A DNA stretch of 64,000 nt from Palsa-504 sp963844625 (GTDB lineage: Bacteria > Actinomycetota > Actinomycetes > Streptosporangiales > Streptosporangiaceae). The notes under the pieces were generated by a model. It saw nothing but the letters and a program-made list of their open reading frames with translations. It did not search any database and had not been told where the DNA came from. The stretch spans positions 186,001 through 250,000 of the forward strand of contig CAWJPF010000026.1 of NCBI GenBank assembly GCA_963844625.1. The letters run 5' to 3'. The position numbers were made by a program, and so were the translations under genes. This document shows, in pieces, positions 8,028 through 17,200 of this stretch (within the stretch, counting starts at the first letter, position 1; each line of letters opens with the position of its first letter).

Positions 8028-9422
8028 TCAGCCGACGAAGCGCTCGCCGATCGGGCCGAGAATAAGCATGGGGAAGTAGATCAGGCCGCCGACGATCACG
8101 ATCACGCCGAGCAGGAACGCGGCGAACGTCGGCCCGGCCGTGTCGAGGGTGGCCCTGGTCTGAGCGTAGCCGCGTGCTCCGGCGAGGGAGCCGGCGATGG
8201 CCAGGGCCAGCACGATCGGCGCAAACCGCCCGATCAGCATGATCAGCCCGAGCGTGCTGTCGTACCACGTGGAATTGGCGGCCAGCCCGGCAAAGGCTGA
8301 CCCGTTGTTGTTCGCCGCCGAGGCGTAGGTGACCTCGGTCAGGCCGTGCAGGCCGGGATTGAGGATGGACGCCGTGCCGGCCCCGATGACCAGGGAGATG
8401 CTGCCGAAGATAAGGACGGCGGTCGGAATCGTCAGCACGTAAACGATGATGAGCTTCATCTGCGGCGCACGGATCTTCTTGCCGAGGAATTCCGGCGTGC
8501 GGCCGACCATCAGCCCGGCGATGAACACCGCGAGCAGCGCGAGTACCAGGATGGAGTAGAGGCCGCCGCCGTCACCGCCGGGGCTGATCTCACCGAGCAG
8601 GATGGCGACGAACGCGCCCGTGCCGCCGACCGGGGTGTAGCTGTCGAGCGCCGAATCGGTGGCGCCCGCCGTGGTGCCCATGGTGCCGACGGTCATCAGC
8701 GCGGAGGACTCGGGGCCGAATCGGGTCTCCTTCCCCTCCATGTTCCCGCCGGGGCTGAGGTTACTGGCCGCCTGGGACACTGACGCGGGGAGCAGGTGGT
8801 TGCCTTGCAGTTCGGCCTGCATCGAGACGGCGGTATGGGCGACGAAGATGATGGCCATGACCGCGACGATGGCGTACCCCTGCCGCGGCCTGCCGATGAG
8901 CCGGCCGAACATGAAGATGATGGCGAACGGCAGCACGATGACAAACAGCAGGTCAAACACGTTGGTAAAGCCGGTCGGGTTCTCGAACGGGTGGGCGCCG
9001 CCGACGCCGTAGTAGCTGCCGCCGTTAGTGCCGAGCAGCTTGATGGCCTCCATCGAGGCGACCAGGCCGCCGGGAATCTGCTGGGTCCCGCCCGCGAGCG
9101 TCATGGCGGTGCGGAAGCCGCTCAGGTTCTGCACCGCCCCCTGGCTGACCATGACCAGCGCGCCGATGATCGAGAGCGGGGCAAAGACGCGCACCAGGGA
9201 CCGGGTGAAATCGACCCAGAAGTTGCCGATCGTGCGGGCCTTCCCGCAAATGCCGCGGACCACGCCCAGGGCCACCGCGAGCCCGACGCCCGCCGCGGTG
9301 AACTGCGCCACCACCAGGCCCACCGTGTCCGCCAGGTAGCTGGCCTGCGTTTCGCCCTCATACGCCTGCCAGTTGGTGCCGGTCACGAAGCTGATGGCCG
9401 TGTTGAAGTGCTTCTCACTCAT
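8028..9422 (-). pseudogene. kdpA: KdpA, N-terminally truncated orphan (potassium-transporting ATPase A subunit)
   Basis: The 464 residues match KdpA strongly: filter loop TGTNWQAY at residues 14-21, LLGTNGGSYYGV with HPFENPTG, NMEGKETRFG, FIAGLMVGRTPEFLGKK, and AANNNGSAFAGL. KdpA is usually about 550-600 residues, with the first filter near residue 115, so roughly the first 100 residues (two membrane helices) are missing. The C-terminus looks complete (ILGPIGERF), but no kdpB, kdpC or kdpF follows; a rightward unrelated gene lies 22 bp beyond. Upstream, only 26 bp separate it from the stop of the TIG-repeat gene. KdpA conducts K+ only as part of KdpFABC, so this copy is probably non-functional or works differently. 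Confidence 0.85.
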
Positions 9423-9448
9423 CCGCGGGCGGTCCCATCGAATAAGTG

Positions 9449-12400
9449 TTATTTCAAGTATTGGAACAGGTCGGCGGTGGTGTCGGCCGAGGTGCCTGCG
9501 CGGGTGGTGACGGTGATGTCTACCGGGCCGGCGCTGGCCCTGGCTGGGCTGGCGGCGATGATCTCGGTGCTGGAGTCGAAGATGACCAAGGTGGACGCGG
9601 TGGTGCCGAAGTCCACGCTGGCGCCGGACGTGAAGCCGGTGCCGGTGATGGTGACGCGGGTGCTGCCGGCCCTGGGTCCGCTGGCGGGGTCGATGCTGGT
9701 TACCGTCGGGACGCTGGCGGTCGCCGGGATGTAGGTGAACTGGTCGGCGGTGGTGTCGGCCGAAGGGCCTGCGCCGGTGGTGACGGTGACGTCGCCGGTG
9801 CCGGTGCCGGGCGGGCTGGCGGCGATGATCTCGGTGCTGGAGCCGAAGATGACCAAGGTAGACGCGGTGGTGCCGAAGTCCACGCTGGCGCCGGACGTGA
9901 AGCCGGTGCCGGTGATGGTGACGCGGGTGCCGCCGGCCTCGGGTCCGCTGGCGGGGTCGATGCTGGTTACCGTCGGGACGCTGGCGGTCGCCGGGATGTA
10001 GGTGAACTGGTCGGCGGTGGTGTCGGCCGAGGTGCCTGCGCGGGTGGTGACGGTGATGTCTACCGGGCCGGCGCTGGCGCTGGCTGGGCTGGCGGCGATG
10101 ATCTCGGTGCTGGAGCCGAAGATGACCAAGGTAGACGCGGTGGTGCCGAAGTCCACGCCGGCGCCGGACGTGAAGCCGGTGCCGGTGATCGTGACGCGGG
10201 TACTGCCGGCCTCGGGTCCGCTGGCGGGGTCGATGCTGGTTACCGTCGGGACGCTGGCGGTCGCCGGGATGTAGGTGAACTGGTCGGCGGTGGTGTCGGC
10301 CGAGGTGCCTGCGCGGGTGGTGACGGTGATGTCTACCGGGCCGGCGCTGGCGCTGGCTGGGCTGGCGGCGATGATCTCGGTGCTGGAGCCGAAGATGACC
10401 AAGGTGGACGCGGTGGTGCCGAAGTCCACGCCGGCGCCGGACGTGAAGCCGGTGCCGGTGATCGTGACGCGGGTGCCGCCGGCCTCGGGTCCGCTGGCCG
10501 GGTCGATGCCGGCGACGGAGACCGAGGGCGGCCGTTGCGTCACAGAGGTGCCAGTGCCGGTCAGGGCGACGTCCTGCGGCTGTGCGCGGGACGCCAGGCT
10601 GATCTGCAGATCAGCCGCGTGCGGTCCCGGCGCCGACGGAGTGAAAACCAGCTTGATTTCGCAGGTCGCCGTGGGCCGGAGGAGTCCGGTGCACGGTGAC
10701 GGCGGCTGGGCGGCTAGTGGAGCGGCCAGGCCGCTGCGGTGGGCCAGGCCGGGGCTGTCCTGGGACGGGACCGAGAAGTCCTGCTCGCCGGACCCGGTGA
10801 CGCGTAGCTGGGTGACCGTCACTGGCGAACTGCTGTTGTTCGTCATGGTGAGAGATCGTGTCACGCTGGCGTTGACCGGAACGTCCGGGAAAGACAGGGC
10901 AGCGGGCTGGAAAGACACGGGGGTCTGCGCGGTGCCGCGCCCGTGCCCGATGGTCGCTACGGCCGTAGCTGCGGCCGCCAGCAAGACGGCGACCACGGCA
11001 CCGATCACGGCCGCCCTGCGGAGGAGCCGGCTCGCGGCGCGTGGCGCGGAATCTTCCTGTCTGTGACGTTTGCCTGGTCGCGCGAACGTGCGCTTCGCCC
11101 CTCGCGGCCCTGACTCCCGGCGGCCGGTCTGCGGGTCACGCTCGGGAGCGAGCAGGCCGTCGGGTGCGCCCATCCGGTCGTATAGGCGCAGGCGCCTGGT
11201 CTGTTCGTACGCTGACAGAACCCGGCCGCGGCCAGGATGAGCCAGATACCCCGTGATGGCGTCGTCCAGTCCGCCCGCCTCGAGCCGATCAACGAAGCCG
11301 GGCAGGCTATTCCTGGGGACGCACACGTACGCTTTCCGCGCTGGGCCGCTCGCTTCGAACACGGTGAAGTCCCACGTCGCCGTGACCGGGCGGAGCGTGA
11401 AACCAGGCCGGGTGCACGTACACAGGCGGACCGGCGACATTTCCAGGAGAGTACTGTCACCGGGACTGAACCGGATGCCGTGACCAGGCCGCCCGTGGAC
11501 AGGGCCGCCCGGCTGGCCGTGCTCGGTCGGCAACGGGACAGCGCCAGCGACCATGGCATCGGCTGTCTGCAGGTCCGAGGCCGCGGCATCATCGGCCAGA
11601 GCCTGCCGCGCCGCCGCCCACGCGAGTTCCAGATGCGACTGTGCTGAGATTGTCCCTCCCGACGCTCGCCGAAGAAGCGCCTGCCGGCCAGCCGCATGCA
11701 GATCTGCGCCGAACGCCTTGCGGTCCACATACCAGCCATAGCGGTGGACCGCCCGCGCGAGCCGCACCTCAAGGGCCGGCGGGAGGGCCGCCTTTGCGCT
11801 GCGTCTGCCGACCGCTGCGGCGCAGGCTCTTGCGGTCCCGGCCACGAATGCCGCCACTGCCGGCCGTGACTCTCGTTCGACGAACTCTCCGCATAGTTCG
11901 GTCCGGCCATGACGCGGACGTACCAGCAGGCCGGGCGAGTTCATACGGTCCGTCAGAAGTATCAGATCGGCCGCAAACGTCTGGGCGTAAAGCCGGCACA
12001 CCGGGTCATTGAGCCGTGCGGGCATGGCCACGCTGAAGTGGGCCGAGTACCCCTCCAGTTCGATCCCGGACGGCACCGCGCCACGCAGCGCCGTTTCCCC
12101 GGCCGCCGCCCAGGCCTGAAGCTCGGCCGCGAACCCAGGCCGGGTCCGGACCGGCGGCGTGGCGATCTCGGCCTCCGCGCCATCAGACGTGATTACTCCA
12201 CCCCACGAGCACCGATAGGCATTTGGATCGCCAGGATCGAGGGCGTTCCCGTCCAGCGGCAGGCGGTGAATCAACGAACCGAAGTGAACCTGGGCGCCGC
12301 CTCGAACGCGTACCGAGAACTCAAGCTCCAATCCCAGGAGGCTGCCCGGACCCGACGGAAGGCCGCTCGGGACGCTAAGCCGCAGTGCCTCTCCGAGGCA

Positions 12401-12451
12401 CCGATCCCCGCGGTCGGAAAAGGCCAGCATAAGGCGGCCGTCGCTGGCCAC
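9449..12451 (-). CDS. Large membrane-anchored protein: possible amidoligase/GCS-like domain + TM + Ig-like domain + four TIG repeats
   Basis: The protein has 1000 residues. Residues about 38-290 show LGLELEF (Glu42, Glu44), AEIATPP (Glu95), YSAHFSV (His138) and VRPRHGRTEL. This spacing recalls the GxExE, ExxTPP, H and R motifs of amidoligases and glutamate-cysteine ligases, but the match is by eye and tentative. A basic stretch (about 450-480) precedes one membrane helix at about 480-501, which puts the N-terminal domain inside and the rest outside. Residues about 510-630 look like an ASPM/choice-of-anchor Ig-like domain (FPDVPVNASVTRSLTMTNNS). Four IPT/TIG repeats (IDPASGPEAGGTRVTITGTG) run to the C-terminus. 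It follows a 66-codon gene by 12 bp. Biological role unknown. Confidence 0.6.
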   Translation of the reverse strand: MASDGRLMLAFSDRGDRCLGEALRLSVPSGLPSGPGSLLGLELEFSVRVRGGAQVHFGSLIHRLPLDGNALDPGDPNAYRCSWGGVITSDGAEAEIATPPVRTRPGFAAELQAWAAAGETALRGAVPSGIELEGYSAHFSVAMPARLNDPVCRLYAQTFAADLILLTDRMNSPGLLVRPRHGRTELCGEFVERESRPAVAAFVAGTARACAAAVGRRSAKAALPPALEVRLARAVHRYGWYVDRKAFGADLHAAGRQALLRRASGGTISAQSHLELAWAAARQALADDAAASDLQTADAMVAGAVPLPTEHGQPGGPVHGRPGHGIRFSPGDSTLLEMSPVRLCTCTRPGFTLRPVTATWDFTVFEASGPARKAYVCVPRNSLPGFVDRLEAGGLDDAITGYLAHPGRGRVLSAYEQTRRLRLYDRMGAPDGLLAPERDPQTGRRESGPRGAKRTFARPGKRHRQEDSAPRAASRLLRRAAVIGAVVAVLLAAAATAVATIGHGRGTAQTPVSFQPAALSFPDVPVNASVTRSLTMTNNSSSPVTVTQLRVTGSGEQDFSVPSQDSPGLAHRSGLAAPLAAQPPSPCTGLLRPTATCEIKLVFTPSAPGPHAADLQISLASRAQPQDVALTGTGTSVTQRPPSVSVAGIDPASGPEAGGTRVTITGTGFTSGAGVDFGTTASTLVIFGSSTEIIAASPASASAGPVDITVTTRAGTSADTTADQFTYIPATASVPTVTSIDPASGPEAGSTRVTITGTGFTSGAGVDFGTTASTLVIFGSSTEIIAASPASASAGPVDITVTTRAGTSADTTADQFTYIPATASVPTVTSIDPASGPEAGGTRVTITGTGFTSGASVDFGTTASTLVIFGSSTEIIAASPPGTGTGDVTVTTGAGPSADTTADQFTYIPATASVPTVTSIDPASGPRAGSTRVTITGTGFTSGASVDFGTTASTLVIFDSSTEIIAASPARASAGPVDITVTTRAGTSADTTADLFQYLK
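9462..10533 (-). repeat. Four tandem ~270-bp nearly identical repeats encoding TIG domains
   Basis: Unit boundaries fall near 9462, 9735, 10002 and 10275, with lengths of 273, 267 and 273 bp for the complete units. Long stretches are identical between units at the nucleotide level, not just in protein. The 267-bp unit differs mainly by a 6-bp loss (TGTGDVT version). Such uniformity points to recent amplification or gene conversion, and the copy number may be unstable or mis-assembled. Confidence 0.9.
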
Positions 12452-12463
12452 CAGCCCAGCCTT

Positions 12464-12664
12464 CTATCCCGTGGCCGGAGGTTGGGGCCACTCGAACGCC
12501 CGCTCTTGCGTGCGCTCCTCCTGTTCCGCTGCAGCTTGTGCCCGGACATTCTTACCCCTGGCTTGCTTGTACTGCTCGTAGGCGACCCAGAACTGCGGCC
12601 CTTGCTCCGCCAGGTTCGCGAAGACCTCCTCGCCCGTGTCGAGCAGATTTCCTTTCTCGCCCAT
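12464..12664 (-). CDS. Small hypothetical protein upstream of the TIG-repeat membrane protein
   Basis: The 66-residue protein begins MGEKGNLLDTGEEVFANLAEQ. It has an aromatic segment (PQFWVAYEQYKQ) and a charged helical region (RAQAAAEQEERTQERAFEW). There is no signal peptide, cysteine pair or membrane segment. It ends 12 bp before the start of the 1000-residue gene and reads the same way, so the two are probably co-transcribed. The opposite strand also carries an open frame here, but operon position and the compact soluble composition favour this one. Function unknown; a partner or regulator of the large protein is possible. Confidence 0.5.
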   Translation of the reverse strand: MGEKGNLLDTGEEVFANLAEQGPQFWVAYEQYKQARGKNVRAQAAAEQEERTQERAFEWPQPPATG

Positions 12665-12842
12665 GTCTACTTGCCCACCTCATTCACCACTGGCGGTCCG
12701 TACCCGCCTCCTCGCCAAGGAGTGCACTTATCCGGAGCACAGTCCAGGACGCTTAATACATGACGGGTGCGCCGAGCTCACTAGCGAAAGCGAGATGGGG
12801 CCGTCGCCTGTAGCCACAGGCGCGAAGCGAAATACTGCGGGC

Positions 12843-13342
12843 ATGGACAATCTGCGGTATTCCGAGTCGATCGTCGTGGCCCGCTCGCCGGAGTCCCTCT
12901 ACGACATGATCTCCGACGTGACCCGCATGGGCGAGTGGAGCCCGATCTGCACGGCCTGCTGGTGGGACGACGGCGATGGTCCCCGGGCAGGCGCCTGGTT
13001 CACCGGGCGCAATGAGCTGCCAGAGCGGGTATGGGAGACTCGTTCCCAGGTCGTGGCGGCCGACCGCGGCCGGGAGTTCGCCTTCGTCGTGGGCGGCGCC
13101 TGGGTGCGCTGGGGTTACACCTTCTCCCCCGCGGGCGAGGGGACGCAGGTCACCGAGTCATGGGAGTTCCTCCCGGCCGGCGTCGCCCGCTTCCACGAGC
13201 GGTTCGGCGACGACGCCGAGGCCCAGATCGCCGACCGCACCGAGGCTGCGCACCAGGGCATCCCGGTCACACTCGAGGCCATCAAGAAGGCCGCCGAGTC
13301 AGGCTTACCGCGCGGCGGCTTACGGCGCCAGGTGGTGGGTGA
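12843..13342 (+). CDS. SRPBCC family protein with missing in-frame stop
   Basis: The ATG at 12843 starts MDNLRYSESIVVARSPESLYDMISDVTRMGEWSP, a standard START/SRPBCC opening. WVRWGYTFSP and TQVTESWEF strands and a C-terminal helix ending LEAIKKAAESG follow, about 160 residues in all. The frame then has no stop and stays open antisense through the convergent hydrolase gene to 14255. The +1 frame stops at 13340-13342, so a one-base indel near the end would give a normal-length protein; I end the feature there. It is either a sequence error or a true stop loss. Ligand unknown. Confidence 0.7.
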
Positions 13343-14213
13343 ACCAGTCGCGGGCCGGGCCGCTCGCGGCGTCGAAGCCCTTGACGTAGGCGTCGAAGTG
13401 ACCGCCCGGCAGGATCACGAGCTTCTTGGGCTCGTGCGCCTTGTCGTAGGCGGCGATGGCGAGCTCGGACGGGACGAGATGGTCGCCCACCGCCACCACC
13501 AGCAGCAGCGGCGTCGGGCTGATGTAAGGCAGGTAGGTCACCGGCTCGTACTCGGTGAACAGCTCCACGCTGCGCAGCGTGACCTCGTTGCGCCAGGACG
13601 GGGCGCGGCTATTGCCGGTCTCGGTGAACCACTGCCAGGAGTCCGCCGTCGGCAGCGCCGACGCGCCGAGCGGGTCCTCGTCGACGACCGGGACCATGGC
13701 CGCCGGCTTGCCCTCGAAACGGGCGAGCCGGTCCGCGTCGAACATCTCGCGGAACCCGGCGATGAAGTCGGACCGCACCAGGGCCCGCAGGTTGTCATGG
13801 CCGCTCACCAGCGGGACCTGGCTCACCACGGCCTTCACCCGGCGGTCGATCGCGGCCACCACCAGGACGTGGCCCCCGGAGTAACTGCTGCCCCAGATCC
13901 CGATCCGGGCCGCGTCGACCTCGGGCAGCGTCCCGGCGTAGGTAATCGCGTGCCGGTAATCGCGGACCTGCGCCCACGGGTCAATCTCCTGCCGTGGCTC
14001 GCCGTCGCTGGCCCCGAAGTTGCGGTTGTCGTAGACCAGCACGTTGAGCCCAGCCGCGTTGAACACCTCGGCGAAACTGTCGAGGTACATCTCCTTGACC
14101 GCAGAGAAGCCGTGGGACATTACCACCGCCGGGGCGGGACTGGCCTCGGCCGGATAAAACCAGCCGCGCAGCATGACGCCCTCGGCGTTGAACTCGATGT
14201 CGCGTCGAGCCAT
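13320..14213 (-). CDS. Alpha/beta hydrolase
   Basis: The protein has 297 residues. The oxyanion region is VVMSHGFSAVKE, the nucleophile elbow is GIWGSSYSGGH (serine in GSSYSG), the acid is in VAVGDHLVPSE, and the histidine is in LPGGHFDAY. The arrangement resembles YcjY/dienelactone-type hydrolases with a cap. It is likely a cytosolic esterase or C-C hydrolase of unknown substrate. It converges on the SRPBCC gene, whose open frame runs antisense through it. Confidence 0.85.
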   Translation of the reverse strand: MARRDIEFNAEGVMLRGWFYPAEASPAPAVVMSHGFSAVKEMYLDSFAEVFNAAGLNVLVYDNRNFGASDGEPRQEIDPWAQVRDYRHAITYAGTLPEVDAARIGIWGSSYSGGHVLVVAAIDRRVKAVVSQVPLVSGHDNLRALVRSDFIAGFREMFDADRLARFEGKPAAMVPVVDEDPLGASALPTADSWQWFTETGNSRAPSWRNEVTLRSVELFTEYEPVTYLPYISPTPLLLVVAVGDHLVPSELAIAAYDKAHEPKKLVILPGGHFDAYVKGFDAASGPARDWFTHHLAP

Positions 14214-14296
14214 CTCGATCGCCTCCCGGAATCGGTCATTTTAAAGCCACCGTAACCCCGGAACGCCGGGCCGGCCGTCTCACGGTGAGCGCGCCG

Positions 14297-17200
14297 CTAA
14301 CTGGCCCGCAGCCGCAGGCCCCGCGGCGTGGGCCGGAAACCGGCGGCCTCCAGGGCCAGAGTCAGCGGGGAGTCGCCGCCGGCCCGCAGGCCGTCGGCGC
14401 GCTCCACGGTCAGCCGGCCCAGCGCGCCGTCGCGCACAGCGCCGGCTAGCGCGGCTGCGGCCAGGTCCAGTTGCTCCGCATCATCGGTCCAGGACAGCAG
14501 GGTCCGGCCGCCTCGCTCGACGTACAGGACCAGCGATCCGTCGACCAGCACGGTCAGCGCGCCCGCCTTGCGGCCCGGCCGGTGGGAGGTGGGCGTCTCA
14601 CCTGGCCGATCAGGCCATGGCAGCGCCGCCCCGTACGGCTGAGCCGGATCAGCGGCCGCAAGCACCACGGCCCGTTCGGCAGAAAAAGACGCTCGCGCGG
14701 CCGCGGCAGCCGGGCGCGGCCGCTCAGCCAGTGCCCGCATCCGGTCCACCGCCCCGGGCAGCGCGAACTGTGCTCCGCCGAGCCCCTCGACGAAATAGCC
14801 GCGGCGGCACTGGCCGGCCTCCTCCATCGCGCGCAGCACCGGGTACACCGCCGCGAAGCCGCCCGCGATCCGTTCTGCGGCCACCGCGCCCCTGGTCAGC
14901 ACGCCGTGCCGCTCCAGCAGCGTCAGCGCGAGCGCGTGCGCCCGGATGGTCTGGTCGGCGTTACCCTGGCCGGCCGTGCTCCGGCCCCGGCGCTCGGCCC
15001 CAGCCCCGGCGCCGGTGCCGGCGCGGCCGGGCAGCAGCGACCACCGGCCGCTGACCGTGGGCGGGCCGGTGCGCGTGGGCATCGACGGCCGGCCGAAGGC
15101 GTAGCGCCGCCCGGATCCGCCCGGGCGCGGCCGCGGCACGGCCCGGGCGGGCGCGGCCGTCCGGCGCTGCGGGCCGCCGAGTACCACCCGGAGCGGGGCC
15201 AGCGTGTCGTTGGTGAGCAGCCCGGCCCACACCAGGTCCCAGATCGCGTCCGCGACCTCGCCGTCATGAGGCAGCGCAGGGGCGGGCAGCGAGCCGCCGA
15301 GCACGGCGGCCACCCGGTCGCTGAGCATCCGGAAGAACAGCGCGCCGCCCCCGCCAAGGACCTCGAGCACGGCCGCGTGCAGCGGCGTCATGCTCACCTC
15401 GCCCGGCTCAGGCAGGAGCAGCGGCGCGCTGTCGGCCGGGGCCAGCACCAGCCAGCCGTCGCCACCGGGCAGCGCTCCCGCGCCGGACCAGACGATCTCG
15501 CCGGCCGAGGTCAGTTCGTCGAGCAGCGCGGGGGAGTAGCCGGGCACCCGCCCGGGCAGCACCAGCGTCTCCAGCGCGGACGCGGGCACCGGCACCCCGG
15601 CCAGCCGCTCCACGACCTCGAGCACCGTACCCGCGTCGGCCCGCCGCCTTGGTCCCGGCGCGTTGATCCCGTGCCAGGCGGGCAGGAACCGGGCCAGCAC
15701 CTCGGGCGGCACCGGTTCGGCCTCCCGGCGGAGCCGGGCCAGGCACCGCCGCCGCAGCAGCCGCAGCACCTCGGCGTCGCACCACTCGGTGCCTCTCGCC
15801 GCGGTCAGCGTCCCGTCCCCGGCGGGCAGGAACTCACCCTCGACCACGCGGCCGGGCGCCGCGAGCCGCCGCAGCGTCATCGTCACCACCGCGACGCCGA
15901 GCCCGTACCGCGCGGCCACCGCGTCGGCGGCGAACGGGCCGTGCGTCCGCGCGTACCTGGCCACCAGATCGGCGAGCGGGTCGGCGACCGGCTCGGTGAA
16001 CGCCTCCGGCACCCCCACGGGCAGCGGCACGCCCAGCGCGTCCCGCAGCCGTCCCGCGTCCTCGATGGCGGCCCACATGGGCTGCCCCGCGATCCGCACG
16101 GTGATGGCCCGGCGGGCCGCCGACAGCTCGGCCAGCCAGCCGTCCGCGTTCCCGGCCTCCGTGCACCGCTGCGCGACCTCGTCTGCGGTCAGCGGCCCGG
16201 CCGTGCGCAGCAGGTCGGCGACGCCCTCGACGTCACGGCAGCGGCGCTCCGGCGACAGGTGCTGCAGGTCGCGCTCGGTGTCCGCGATGACCGCGGGGTC
16301 GAGCAGCTCGCGCAGCCCATCCTGGCCGAGCAGCTCGGCCAGCAGGGACGGGTCAAGCGACAGGGCCTGCGCCCGGCGTTCGGCGAGTGGCGCATCGCCC
16401 TCGTACATGAACGCCCCGACGTAGCGGAACAGCAGGGATTTACCGAACGGGCTCGGGGTAGCCGTCTCGACCTCGACGATCCTGATCCGGCGGGAGGCGA
16501 TATCCCTCAGCAGCGCGGTCAGCGCGGGCACATCGAACACGTCCTGGAGGCACTCACGGACCGTCTCGAGCACGATCGGGAACGTCGGATACCTGCTCGC
16601 GACCTCGAGCAGCTGCGCGGCACGCTGCCGCTGCTGCCAAAGCGGCGAACGGCGGCCCGGCTGGCGGCGCGGCAGCAGCAGCGCCCGGCTGGCGCACTCG
16701 CGGAACCGGGACGCGAACAGCGCGCTCGCGCCGACCTCGGCGGTGATCAGATCGCCGACCTCATCGGGGTCGATCAGCGCGATCCCGGTCGGCGGCGGCT
16801 CGTCGGAGTCCGGGACCCGGATCAAGATGCCGTCGTCGGTGTGCAGCGCCTGCACGTCCATGCCGCCGTACCGCTCGCGCAGCCGGGCCGCGATGGCCAG
16901 CGCCCACGGCGCGTGCACCCGGTCCCCGTACGGGCTGTGCAGGACCACCCGCCAGTCCCCGAGCTCGTCCCGGAACCGCTCGACGACCAGGGTCCGGTCA
17001 TCAGGAACGTAGCCGGTGGCCGCGCGCTGCTCGGCCAGGTACCTGATCAGGTTCCGGGCCGCCAGCTCGTCCAGGCCGGCCTGCTCCAGCTTTTTCCTGG
17101 CCTCCGGCTCGGCCGCGGCGGAAAGCTCACGGCAGGCCGCTCCGATCGCCCGGCCGAGCTCGGCGGGCCGGCCCAGCGTGTCGCCGTGCCAGAACGGCAG

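Noticed and set aside
9446..10699. Gly-Ala-Asp-rich repetitive frame opposite the TIG repeats
   Set aside because: It looks like a repetitive surface protein, but it is the complement of the TIG repeats, which have clear domain logic on the minus strand.
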